Shown: one piece after another, positions 7,479 to 15,752 of the stretch
Layout: the number at the start of each line of letters is the position of its first letter
Numbering within the stretch: the first letter of the stretch is position 1
Assembly: GCA_963789885.1 (NCBI GenBank)
Contig: CAWBNB010000061.1
Span: 1 to 17,790, forward strand
Direction: 5' to 3'
From: DATEDA01 sp963789885
Lineage (GTDB): Bacteria; Pseudomonadota; Gammaproteobacteria; Burkholderiales; SG8-39
Length of the DNA stretch: 17,790 nt
Program-made: the position numbers and the translations under genes
Notes under the pieces: generated by a model
What the model was told of the DNA's origin: nothing
What the model saw: only the letters and a program-made list of their open reading frames with translations
Database searches by the model: none

Positions 7479-7555
7479 ACAGCGCATGAGAGGCCGGCTG
7501 CGTCCAGGCCGCCGGACCAGAGCAAGCGTGAGATCATGGGGACCGGAGGATAGGG

Positions 7556-8782
7556 ATGCCCAAGACTCAATCCGAATTGTCGTCTAACGCCAGTGAAACC
7601 ACGTTGAAGGAACTGAGCGATTTCTCCCTGGTGAGCGGCGGGGCGCTGTACCAACTCTGGCGACGCACGCACCTTTCCGGTGATGCGCTGCAGTTCACGC
7701 GCCGGCGCGTGCTCGTCGTGGTCCTGGTCACCTGGGTGCCGCTGCTGGTGTTGTCGATGGCCGAAGGGCACGCCTGGGGGGGCAGCGTGGCCCTGACGTT
7801 CCTGCAGGACGTGGAAACGCATGTGCGCCTGCTGATCGCGGCGCCCTTGTTGCTGCTGACGGAGGTCAAGGTTCACCGGGAGTTGCCCCCGATCGTGGGG
7901 CGCTTCGTGCAAAACGGCCTGATCCCCGATGCCGCGCGCCCGCAGTTCGACGCCGCTATCGCGTCGGCGCTGCGGCTGCGCAATTCGGTCGTTGCGGAGC
8001 TGCTGTTGATCGTATTCGTCTACTCGGTCGGCATGCCGTTCGTGTGGCGCGATCAGGTGGCGCTCGACGTGAACAGCTGGTATGCCACGGCAGCGGATGG
8101 GCAGTTGCACCCGTGGCTTGCAGGGTGGTGGGCGGGGCTCGTGAGCATGCCCGTGCTCCAATTCCTGATCCTGCGCTGGTTCTTCAGGATCTTCATCTGG
8201 GCGCGCTTCCTGTGGCGGGTGTCGCGCATGGATCTAGACCTGGAACCGACGCATCCGGACGGCACTGCCGGGCTGCACTTTCTCGCCAAGGTCGAACGCG
8301 CTTACTGGCCAATCCTGCTGGCGCTGGGCGACGGTCCTGGCCGGGATGATGGCCAACAGGATCTTCTATACGGGCGCAAGAGCTGCTCGACTTCAGGGTC
8401 GAAATCGTCGGCACGGTCGTGCTGATGGTGTTCGTCATTCTCGGACCGCTGCTCGCATTCACGCCGCAGCTCCGGGCGGTTCGACGCAGGGGGATGGAAG
8501 AATACGGCACGCTTGGGCAACGTTATGCGCGCGAGTTCCGACCGCAAGTGGATTCGCGGCGCCCAGCCCGCCGACGAGGCGCTGCTCGGCAGCGCGGACA
8601 TCCAGTCGCTGGCCGATCTGCGCAACGGCTTCCTGGTGATCGAGGGCATCCAGTGGACGCCGTTTGCCATAAAGAACGTACTGAGTCTGGCGGTGATTCC
8701 GCTGCTGCCCGTCGCGCCGCTGCTGCTGACGACGTTCTCGGTGGAGCAGTTGCTTGATACCGTGTTGAGGGTGATCCTTTGA
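7556..8782 (+). CDS. polytopic inner-membrane protein of unknown function (copy 2), frameshifted
   Basis: Paralogue of the protein at 308-1525. It starts at ATG 7556 after GGAGGATAGGG. Three net +1 shifts interrupt it: an extra G near 8318, an extra A near 8376 and an extra C near 8533. Removing them gives 407 residues, against 405 for copy 1, with all seven hydrophobic segments. Conserved stretches include WARFLWRVSRMDLDLEPTHP, ANRIFYTGA, EYGTLGQRYAREF and QPADEALLGSADIQSLADL. The near-identical length after repair is strong evidence that the shifts are errors rather than decay. It is the last plus-strand gene of the block and converges on the AraC gene. A specific function is not recognisable. 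Confidence 0.82.
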
Positions 8783-8864
8783 GACTGTGTAGGGGCGTGG
8801 ATTGTCCGTGTCGCTACGCCGGTATGCGCTCGCGCTGGCAGCACCTGCGTGCGCCAGGCAATGC

Positions 8865-9942
8865 CTAGCTCCTGCGGCTGCGCGTTGCTCGCCACTCGAG
8901 CCGGCGTCGTGCCGCTCCAGCGGCGAAACGCCCTCGTGAACACACCGGGGGCGGCGTAGCCGAGCGAATCGGAGATCTCGCCAATCTCCATCGCCGAATA
9001 TTCCAGCATCTGCCGGGCGATCTCGAAGCGCGTCTCCTCGACGAGCTGCTGGAAGCCGATGCCGAAAGCGTTGAGCCGGCGATTCAGGGTGCGGCTGTGC
9101 ATCCCGAAGAGCGCGGCGACCTGGTCGGCCTTGGCCTGACCCGTCAGAATCGCTGTATGCAGCAGGCTGCGCACCTGCGCGGGGAAGTCGTCGCGGTAGC
9201 GGTTCTCGAGCAAATCGATCTGACCTTGCAGCATTCCACGCAGCGCGTCATCGATGCCCGGCAAGCGACGCTTCAGGAATCGGGCGGAGAAGAGCAACGC
9301 GTACCGCTCGGCGTCGAAGCGCAACGGGACCCGGAAGAACCGACGGAAGGGTCCAACGTCCGCCGGCGCGCTGTGTGCGAACCAGACCGCGGTGGGCCTC
9401 CAGTCGGGACCGCATAGTTCGTGCATGATGTTGTACAGGGTCGCGAGTGCGCCATCCCCGGTGTGATCGAGGGCTTCCAATCCCGGTTGGTGGACGTTCC
9501 AGGTCAGCATCGCCGAGTCGCCTTCCACCGCCAGATTCACGGATCCGCCCTGGACGTGAAGATGCACATAGCGAATGAAGCTGCGGATCGCCGTTCCGAC
9601 GTCCGGCGCGTACTTCACGAGCAAGCCGACGAGACCGAAGGTATGTAGCCCGTTGTGCTGGCCGACCAGAAGGCCGAAATGCGGACAACCGGTCCGGGCC
9701 GCGCAATGACCCAGGATGCGGTTGCGAATGGCGTAGGGGACCCGAGTCTCCGCGTCCGCGAACAGCTTCAGGTCGTAGCCCAGCTCGGCCAACACCTCCC
9801 GAGGATCCGCCCCGAGGCTCCGGACGATGTCGGGGATGGACAACACGCTGGCCATGCGGACTGTCGAGGCGGGCGCATTGAGCTTCGCTGCCGGTTTTCG
9901 CATATCAGGACTAGGCGACTCGATTGGCGCGTTGGTCGACAT
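8865..9942 (-). CDS. AraC-family transcriptional regulator with Arabinose_bd-like sensor domain
   Basis: On the minus strand from ATG 9942. Residues of about 25-230 look like the Arabinose_bd-type domain of one-component AraC regulators (LSIPDIVRSLGADPREVLAELGY, then HFGLLVGQ and a TFGLVGLLVKYAPDVGTAI stretch). The last 100 residues are the double HTH: QVAALFGMHSRTLNRRL, and EIGEISDSLGYAAPGVFTRA followed by FRRWSGTTPARV. The family ends soon after this point. In the raw frame no stop occurs until 8302, antisense to the membrane-protein gene. One base shift near 8880 would end the gene at TAG 8865-8867, giving 358 residues, so the 3' end shown is inferred. It is divergent from the reductase at 10217 and probably activates it and the cupin block. 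Confidence 0.85.
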
Positions 9943-9964
9943 CGGGCAAAGACTACGACCAATC

Positions 9965-9980
9965 TGTCCAAAATAGTGAA
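9965..9980 (+). promoter_or_regulatory. single operator half-site next to the AraC start
   Basis: TGTCCAAAATAGTGAA closely matches the first half-site at 2120 (TGTCCAAAAATGTGAA) and that at 10045 (TGTCCGAAAAAGTGAA). No second half-site is seen 21 bases further on. It lies 22 bases upstream of the AraC ATG and exactly 80 bases from the tandem site at 10045. It could serve autoregulation, possibly through a loop as at araO. Confidence 0.5.
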
Positions 9981-9989
9981 GTGTCGATT

Positions 9990-10003
9990 CCCGCCTTCGC
10001 GGG
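9990..10003. repeat. half REP-like hairpin
   Basis: CCCGCCTTCGCGGG is a perfect five-pair stem with a four-base loop, preceded by ATT as in the REP arms at 1957-2050. Only half of the element is present. It lies between the two operator candidates in the AraC-reductase intergenic region. Confidence 0.4.
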
Positions 10004-10044
10004 TCTTTGATCTCGCGCAAACAACCTGCCGCCCCACAAGCACA

Positions 10045-10081
10045 TGTCCGAAAAAGTGAATCCGCCGTCTTGAAATGCACA
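10045..10081 (+). promoter_or_regulatory. candidate AraC-type tandem operator upstream of the reductase
   Basis: TGTCCGAAAAAGTGAA (10045-10060) and CGTCTTGAAATGCACA (10066-10081) lie exactly 21 bases apart. They match the pair at 2120-2156 in both half-sites, including the GAAATGC core of the second. The site is 135 bases before the reductase ATG, about the same distance as in the cupin promoter. The rest of the 274-base AraC-reductase gap (9943-10216) shows no clear -10/-35 pair. The reductase has an AAAAGGGA ribosome site. Confidence 0.6.
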
Positions 10082-10216
10082 GAGCGCGTTTGCCCTTTGG
10101 GAGAGCCTGCGAGGGAGCGAGCCGCGCCGAGGCTGAAGATAGGACGAGTGCGCGGGTTTCCTCGAACCTGCGAAGCCCGCAGCGGAGACGCACCCCAACA
10201 GGAAAAGGGACCAGGC

Positions 10217-11920
10217 ATGAGGGTCATCATCGTTGGCGGCGTGGCGGGTGGCGCGTCGTGCGCGGCGCGGCTGCGCAGGCTGGACGAAAAGGCCGAAATC
10301 ATCATGGTGGAGCGCGGTCCGTACATGTCGTACGCGAACTGCGGCCTGCCCTATCACATCTCGGGCGTGATCGAAGACGAATCGAGACCTGTTGGTGGCG
10401 AGCGAGGAGTTCTTCCGCACGCACTTCGCGATCGACGCGCGCACGAACTGCGAGGCGATCTCGATCTCGGCCGAAGAAGAAGACCGTGGATCTGCGCAAT
10501 GTCGCGACCGGCGAGGTGACGACGGAGTCCTACGACAAGCTGGTGCTGTCTCCCGGAGCGCCCTCGGTCCGTCCCGCCGCTACCGGGCATCGACTTGCCC
10601 GGAATCTTCCAGGTAAGGACGGTGCCCGACGTACGGGGTATCCGCGAATGGATCGAACGGGGCACGACGTTCCTCGCCGGGATGTTCAACTATTCGGGGA
10701 TCCAGTTCGTCCGGCCGACGCGGCGAGCCGTCGTGATCGGCGGCGGCTTCATCGGCCTCGAGACGGCGGAGAACCTGATCCATGCCGGGTTCGAGGTGAC
10801 GCTGGTCGAGATGCTCGATCAGGTGCTCGCGCCTCTCGACCGGGAGTTTGCCCGCCTCGTCCAGGAACACGTGAAGCGGCATGGCCTGCGACTGGCACTC
10901 GGCGACGGCGTGGCGGGGTTCAAGCCGTTGGACGGCGGCGCGATCGAGGTGCAGACGAAGTCCGGCAAGAAGTACCCGGCCGACATCGTGATCCTCGCGC
11001 TCGGCGTGCGGCCGGATACCGCGCTGGCCAAGTCGGCCGGACTCGAGATCGGCGAGCGCGGGGGCATTCGCGTCGACGAGCACATGCGCACGAGCGACCC
11101 GGACATCTTCGCCGTCGGCGACGCCGTCGAGGTCCGCGATTTCGTGACCGGCGAGTGGAGCCTCGTGGCGCTGGCGGGGCCGGCGAACCGTCAGGGCCGG
11201 ATCGCCGCTGACGTGATCGCCGGACGCGATTCCCGCTTCCGCGGCACGCAGGGCACTTCCATCATCGGATTGTTCGGCGCCGCCGCCGCCTGGACAGGCG
11301 TCAGCGAGAAGACGCTCAAGAGGCAGCGGCGACAACGACTACGAAAAGATCTACCTCTTCCCGAATTCGCACGCCGGCTACTACCCGGATGCCAAGCCGC
11401 TCGCGCTGAAGTTCATCTTCCGCAAATCGGACGGGCGCGTGCTCGGCGCGCAGGCGCTCGGCGAGGACGGACCGGCCGTGGACAAGCGCATCAGCGCGCT
11501 GGCCGTCGCGATCCAGATGGGCGCGACCATCTACGACCTCGAGGAAGCCGAGCTGTGCTACGCGCCGCAGTTCGGAAGCGCCAAGGACCCGGTCAACTTC
11601 GCAGGGATGGTCGCCGCCGACGTCCTGGACGGCGACATGCCGCTCGCCCACTGGGATCGACGCCAAGGGCGCGTTCCTGCTCGACGTGCGCCAGCCGGTG
11701 GAACTGGTCGTGGAAAGCGTGCCGGGCGCCACGAACATTCCGCTGCCGGAGCTTCGCGCGCGACTGCACGAGCTTCCCAAGAACCGCGAGATCCTCGTCA
11801 TCTGCCGCTCCGCGCAGCGCGCGTACTACGCGACGCGGATCCTGCTGCAGAACGGGTTCAAGGCCCGAAGCCTCTCCGGAGGAATGTTGTCGCGGGCCAT
11901 GCTCTCGGCAAACGGGGTGA
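10217..11920 (+). CDS. CoA-disulfide/persulfide reductase with C-terminal rhodanese domain (CoADR-RHD), frameshifted
   Basis: ATG 10217 begins VIIVGGVAGGASCAARLRR, the FAD-binding GxGxxG region. SYANCGLPY follows, with the single active cysteine C42 typical of CoA-disulfide reductases. The NAD-binding part is AVVIGGGFIGLETAENL, and GVRPDTALAKSAGL and DIFAVGDAVEV complete the fold. A C-terminal rhodanese domain follows, with FLLDVRQPVEL and the active loop VICRSAQRA. Net +1 shifts occur near 10381, 10474, 10577, 11327 and 11652. A sixth in the G-run near 11914 would place the stop at 11918-11920. Repaired length is about 565 residues, normal for CoADR-RHD proteins, which reduce CoA-disulfides, CoA-persulfides or polysulfide with NAD(P)H. 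Divergent from the AraC regulator and preceded by its candidate operator, it probably handles sulfane sulfur made by the upstream block. Confidence 0.87.
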
Positions 11921-12009
11921 GTCGGGAAGGCGCACGGCCAACGGCGGGTGGCCGAACCCGCACGGACAGAATGCCAACTGACACAGTCCAAGCGCAATCG
12001 GGAGTCAAC

Positions 12010-13213
12010 ATGATGTACATGAATCGAATCCAAAAACGCTGGCGCTGGTTCGCGCTCGCGATGGCTCACCTTCATCGCCTTGGGCCTCGCGATCGTGTTC
12101 GCCGCGCATGCAGCCGCGCAGGCCCCGGCGGCGCAGGGCGGCGCGCCGCCGCCGATGTCCGCGGAAGAGCTCGGCAAGCTCGTCGGCCCGATCGCGCTCT
12201 ATCCGGACGATCTCGTCGGGATCATCCTGCCGGCCTCGACCTTTCCGCTGCAGCTCGTGCAGGCGGATCGCTATCTCGACAAGCGGAAAGCAGATCCCAA
12301 GCTCCCCGTCGACGATAAGTGGGACGACTCCGGTCAAGTCGCTGCTCAACTATCCGGACGTGGTCAGCAAGATGAGTGACGACCTCGACTGGACGACGGC
12401 GCTGGGCGAGGCGGTCGTCGCCGACCAGGGCGCGGTGATCGACGCCGTGCAGGCGTTCCGCCGCAAGGCGCAGGCGGCGGGCAACCTCAAGTCGGACGAC
12501 AAGCAGGTGGTGAAGGTCGAGACAGGAGATCGTGTACATCGAGCCGGCGGATCCGCAGGTGATCTACGTGCCGCAGTACAACCCGACGACCGTCGTCGTT
12601 GCCAGCCCGACGCCCGTATACGCCTACTACCCGACGCCTTACCCGTCGTACTACTACCCGTATCCGCCCGGGGCCGCACTGGCCACAGGCGTCATCTGGG
12701 GCGCAGCGATCGGCGCGGCCTGGAGCGGCAACCGCTACGGCTGCTGCGGGGACGCCAACATCAACGTCAACCGGAACACGAACATCAACACGGGCAACGT
12801 CAATCGCGGCGGCGCGAGGCAGCAGGCCGGCGGCGGCACCGCGTGGAAATCCAACAAGCAGCCCGGTCAGGTCGCCGGATCGACAGGCCGGACCGCGTCG
12901 TCTGCGCGCGCGGGTGATGCGCGTGCGGGCGGATCAGCCGGCGCCGGTCGGGCGTCGCCGCAAGCCGCGAGTGGCGCAGCGGCGGGTCGGGCGGCGGCGG
13001 CGGCGACGCCTTCGGCGGCTACGGCTCCGGGCGGCAGGCGCAGATGGACAGCTCGCGCGGCGCATCGAGTCGGAGCTCGATGTCGAGCTCGAGCGCGCGG
13101 CCGTCGTCGAGCGGCGCTCGCGTTCGATGTCGGGCGGCGGCGGGGCGCGTGGCGGTGGTGGCGGCGGGCGCGGCGGCGGTGGTGGTGGGCGCGGTGGTGG
13201 CGGGCGGCGTTGA
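12010..13213 (+). CDS. DUF3300 secreted protein with Gly-rich tail, frameshifted
   Basis: ATG 12010 (or 12013) follows GGGAG. The N-terminus is a signal peptide: a basic stretch, then FIALGLAIVFAAHAAAQA in the next frame. The DUF3300 core follows: ELGKLVGPIALYPDDLVGII, then LQADRYLDKRK-like and LLNYPDVVSKMSDDLDWT segments, and IEPADPQVIYVPQYNP. A Tyr/Pro-rich stretch, an Asn-rich stretch (NVNRNTNINTGN) and a tail of GGGGR repeats ending at TGA 13211-13213 complete it. Single-base gains near 12062, 12335 and 12522, and net -1 changes at about 12860-12950 and near 13110, break the frame; repaired length is about 400. DUF3300 has no settled function and is exported. It is followed directly by DUF2950, a common pairing. 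Confidence 0.82.
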
Positions 13214-13230
13214 AACCGAGGAGCGTTGTC

Positions 13231-14196
13231 ATGCGCACATTCACTTTCATCGAAAGCAAGGTATCACCCATGAACTTCATCCGCTTCTGGTTATTCATGC
13301 GCCGGCTTGCGCTGGCGCTGTTAGTGACCGTTCCGCTCGTCGCGGCTGCCGCTCCGCAGGAAACATTCGCGACGCCGGAGGCGGCGGTTGACGCTTTCAT
13401 GGCGGCGCTCAAAGCCGACAGCGACTCGGCGATGGTCACGATCTTCGGCGACAAGCACAAGGATCTTCTCATCCCATCCGATCGCGCGGAGGCGAGCGCC
13501 ACCCGGGCCAAGATCCTCGCGGCCATGCAGACGCTGCGCGTGCTGCGCGAGCCGAGCCCGGATCGCCGGGTCCTGGTCATCGGTGACGAAGCGTGGCCGT
13601 TCCCCATCCCCATCGTGCGTGTCGGCGACCGCTGGCGCTTCGACACCGACGAGGGCGCGGACGAGGTCGTCAATCGCCGCATCGGCGGCAACGAGCGCAA
13701 CGCCATCTACGTTCTGCGTGCGTACATCGATGCGCAGCGTGCGTACGCGACGCGCGACCGCGACGGCGACGACGTGCTCCAGTACGCGCAGAAGCTCGCC
13801 AGCACGCCGGGCAAGCACGACGGTCTGTACTGGCCCGCCGACACCGCGAAGGGCGAAGAGGAAAGCCCCTTCGGTCCGCTGATCGCGGAGAGTTCGGCCT
13901 ACCTCAAGGGCCACGTCGCAGGCGACCCGTACCGCGGCTACTACTTCAGGATCCTGACTCGCCAAGGCAAGAATGCCCCGGGCGGTGCCTACAGCTATGT
14001 GATCAACGGCCGCATGATTGCCGGCTTCGCGATGGTCGCCTTCCCCGCCGAGTACGGGAAGAGCGGCGTGATGACGTTCATCGTGAGCCACAACGGCAAG
14101 GTCTACGAGCGCGACCTCGGGAAGGATTCCGCCGCAATCGGGACGAAGATGACGACGTTCGATCCGGGCTCGGGTTGGAAGGAAGTGCCACGCTGA
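13231..14196 (+). CDS. DUF2950 exported protein
   Basis: A 321-residue protein in an unbroken frame. ATG 13231 has GAGGAG seven bases upstream and follows the DUF3300 stop by 17 bases. A second possible start is ATG 13270, which would put the signal peptide (RRLALALLVTVPLVAAAA) at the very N-terminus. The body matches the DUF2950 pattern: FATPEAAVDAFMAALKA, the RWRFDTDEGADEV segment, RNAIYVLRAYIDAQRAYA, GLYWPADTAKGEEESPFGPL, GYYFRILTRQG and GFAMVAFPAEYGKSGVMTF. Exported to the periplasm; function unknown. It forms a tight tandem with DUF3300 before and the FadL-like gene 20 bases after, which suggests one cell-envelope transcript. Confidence 0.88.
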   Translation: MRTFTFIESKVSPMNFIRFWLFMRRLALALLVTVPLVAAAAPQETFATPEAAVDAFMAALKADSDSAMVTIFGDKHKDLLIPSDRAEASATRAKILAAMQTLRVLREPSPDRRVLVIGDEAWPFPIPIVRVGDRWRFDTDEGADEVVNRRIGGNERNAIYVLRAYIDAQRAYATRDRDGDDVLQYAQKLASTPGKHDGLYWPADTAKGEEESPFGPLIAESSAYLKGHVAGDPYRGYYFRILTRQGKNAPGGAYSYVINGRMIAGFAMVAFPAEYGKSGVMTFIVSHNGKVYERDLGKDSAAIGTKMTTFDPGSGWKEVPR

Positions 14197-14216
14197 GCAA
14201 TTGAAGGAAGAGCCAC

Positions 14217-15525
14217 ATGAAACGCAGATATCCCGAACGCGCTCTTCGACTCGATCTCGCGTGCGCGCTCGCCGCTGCCGGCTGGCTTGCCGCGGCGCCT
14301 GCGAGCGCTGGCGGCTTGACGCTCTATGAGATCGGCACGGAGGACGTCGGTCTCGCGTCGGCCGGATACACGGCGCGCGCGCAGGATGCATCGACCGTCT
14401 TCACGAACCCGGCGGGCATGACGCGCCTGGACGGTACGCAAGTAACGATGGGCGCGCAGGCGCTCTACGGCGACCTGGGGTTCACCATCGGGCAGGGCAC
14501 GTCGCCCGGATTGGGCAACGGGGATGGCGGAAATCCCATCGGCTGGTTTCCCGGCGGCGGCTTCTTCTACTCGTACAGCGCGTCGCCCGACCTCAAGCTC
14601 GGGTTCGCAGCAACTGGCAACTTCGGCCTGTCGATGAACTACGACTCCGATTGGGTCGGCCGGTACTACATCCAGGAGGGTACGCTGGTGGGGTTGTCAT
14701 TCGTGCCGTCCGTGGCCTATCGCTTGAACCCGCAGTGGTCGGTGGGCGCGAGCCTCAACGCAATGTACGGGAAGATCCGGGCCCAGGTCGCCGTGAACAA
14801 CCTCGGCGGCTCCGACGGAATGCTGGTGCTCGACGACTACCAGTGGGGCTTCGGGGGAACGCTCGGCGTTCTGTACGAGCCGAGCGCCCAGCACCCGGTT
14901 CGGGCTGGCGTGGAACTCGCAGATCAAGCTCGACTTCTCGTCCACGCCCGAGTTCACGGGACTGTCGCGTGCGCTCGAGACCGTGATCACCAGTCGTGGC
15001 CTCAACAACACGAACATCAATCTCGGCGTCACCGTGCCGCAGGGGGTCAACGCGAGCTTCTTCCACCAGGTCGACGATCGCTGGGCGCTGCTCGGAAGCG
15101 TGGGCTGGCAGCAGTGGTCGAAGTTCGGCTACGTGGAAGTAGGGGTCGAGTCGTCCAATCCCGTGAGCCTGACGAAGAACCTCAACTTCAAGGACACGTG
15201 GCACGTCGCCGCGGGCGCGCAGTACCAGATGGACTCGCCCTGGCGCCTCGATTTCGGCGTCGCCTACGATTCCGAGTTCCAGGACAGCCCGGTCTCGCCC
15301 ATGCTTCCGGCGAACTCGATGTGGCGGTTCGGCATCGGCGCACAGAAGCAGGAGAGCAAGACGTTCTCCTGGGGGCTCGCGGCCGAGTACGTCTACGGCG
15401 GGAGCCTGGACGTCAACAAGCAATCGGACACGCCCGTGGCGCTGGGCGGCCGCGGGAATCTGGTGGGATCCTACGACAACGTCGGGATCTTCTTCGTCGC
15501 CGCGAACTTCAACTGGAAGTTCTAG
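14217..15525 (+). CDS. FadL/OmpP1-family outer-membrane transport protein
   Basis: ATG 14217 follows GAAGGAAG. A signal peptide (about residues 14-31, ending APASA) is followed by GLTLYEIGTEDVGLASAGYT and the FadL-family FTNPAGMTRL motif. The rest is alternating beta-strand sequence and ends NFNWKF, with the terminal Phe of outer-membrane barrels. One net +1 shift near 14892 splits the gene. After repair the length is 435 residues, normal for the family, and the second half reads LAWNSQIKLDFSSTPEF onwards. FadL proteins pass fatty acids or hydrophobic aromatic compounds through the outer membrane by lateral diffusion. A hydrophobic organosulfur substrate for the desulfinase would fit, but that link is inference. 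It is last in a tandem with DUF3300 and DUF2950. Confidence 0.87.
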
Positions 15526-15752
15526 CGCGGAGTCGCCACCATCCAGGCGGTTCCGCCGGCTTCGGGAAATTCGCATCCCGAGGCCACCAGCCGCACCAGC
15601 AAGCCGTCGATCTCCGCCCTGGCCGCAGGAGACAAGGGCGCTGCGGTCGCCACAATCGCAACGCGACAGGTCGGCAGCGACAGCAGCAATCGGCTCAAAG
15701 GTTCCGCTCCTTCCGATGCCCGAGATGCGATGGCGCCGCCTACAGCAGCCAT
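15522..15752 (-). CDS. small ORF of unknown function downstream of the phospholipase D gene
   Basis: A 76-residue minus-strand ORF whose ATG (15752) overlaps the last codons and stop of the phospholipase D gene by 13 bases, as in coupled translation. Its TAG (15522-15524) overlaps the TAG of the convergent FadL-like gene in a CTAG palindrome. The sequence is Ala/Leu-rich (LSRLLLSLPTCRVAIVATAA, then AEIDGLLVRLVASGC) with no recognisable motif. It fills the gap exactly, which supports a real gene, but an uninterrupted frame of this size in GC-rich DNA could be chance. Confidence 0.4.
   Translation of the reverse strand: MAAVGGAIASRASEGAEPLSRLLLSLPTCRVAIVATAAPLSPAARAEIDGLLVRLVASGCEFPEAGGTAWMVATPR

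Noticed and set aside
8302..10326. A 674-residue minus-strand ORF covering the AraC gene
   Set aside because: Only the middle is AraC-like. The N-terminal part lies antisense to the operator region and reductase start, and the C-terminal part is antisense to the membrane-protein gene.
12532..14196. A 554-residue DUF3300-DUF2950 fusion
   Set aside because: The joining part is Arg/Trp/Ala-rich shadow sequence. Other frames carry the expected DUF3300 tail with its own stop at 13213, and DUF2950 has its own ribosome site and signal peptide.
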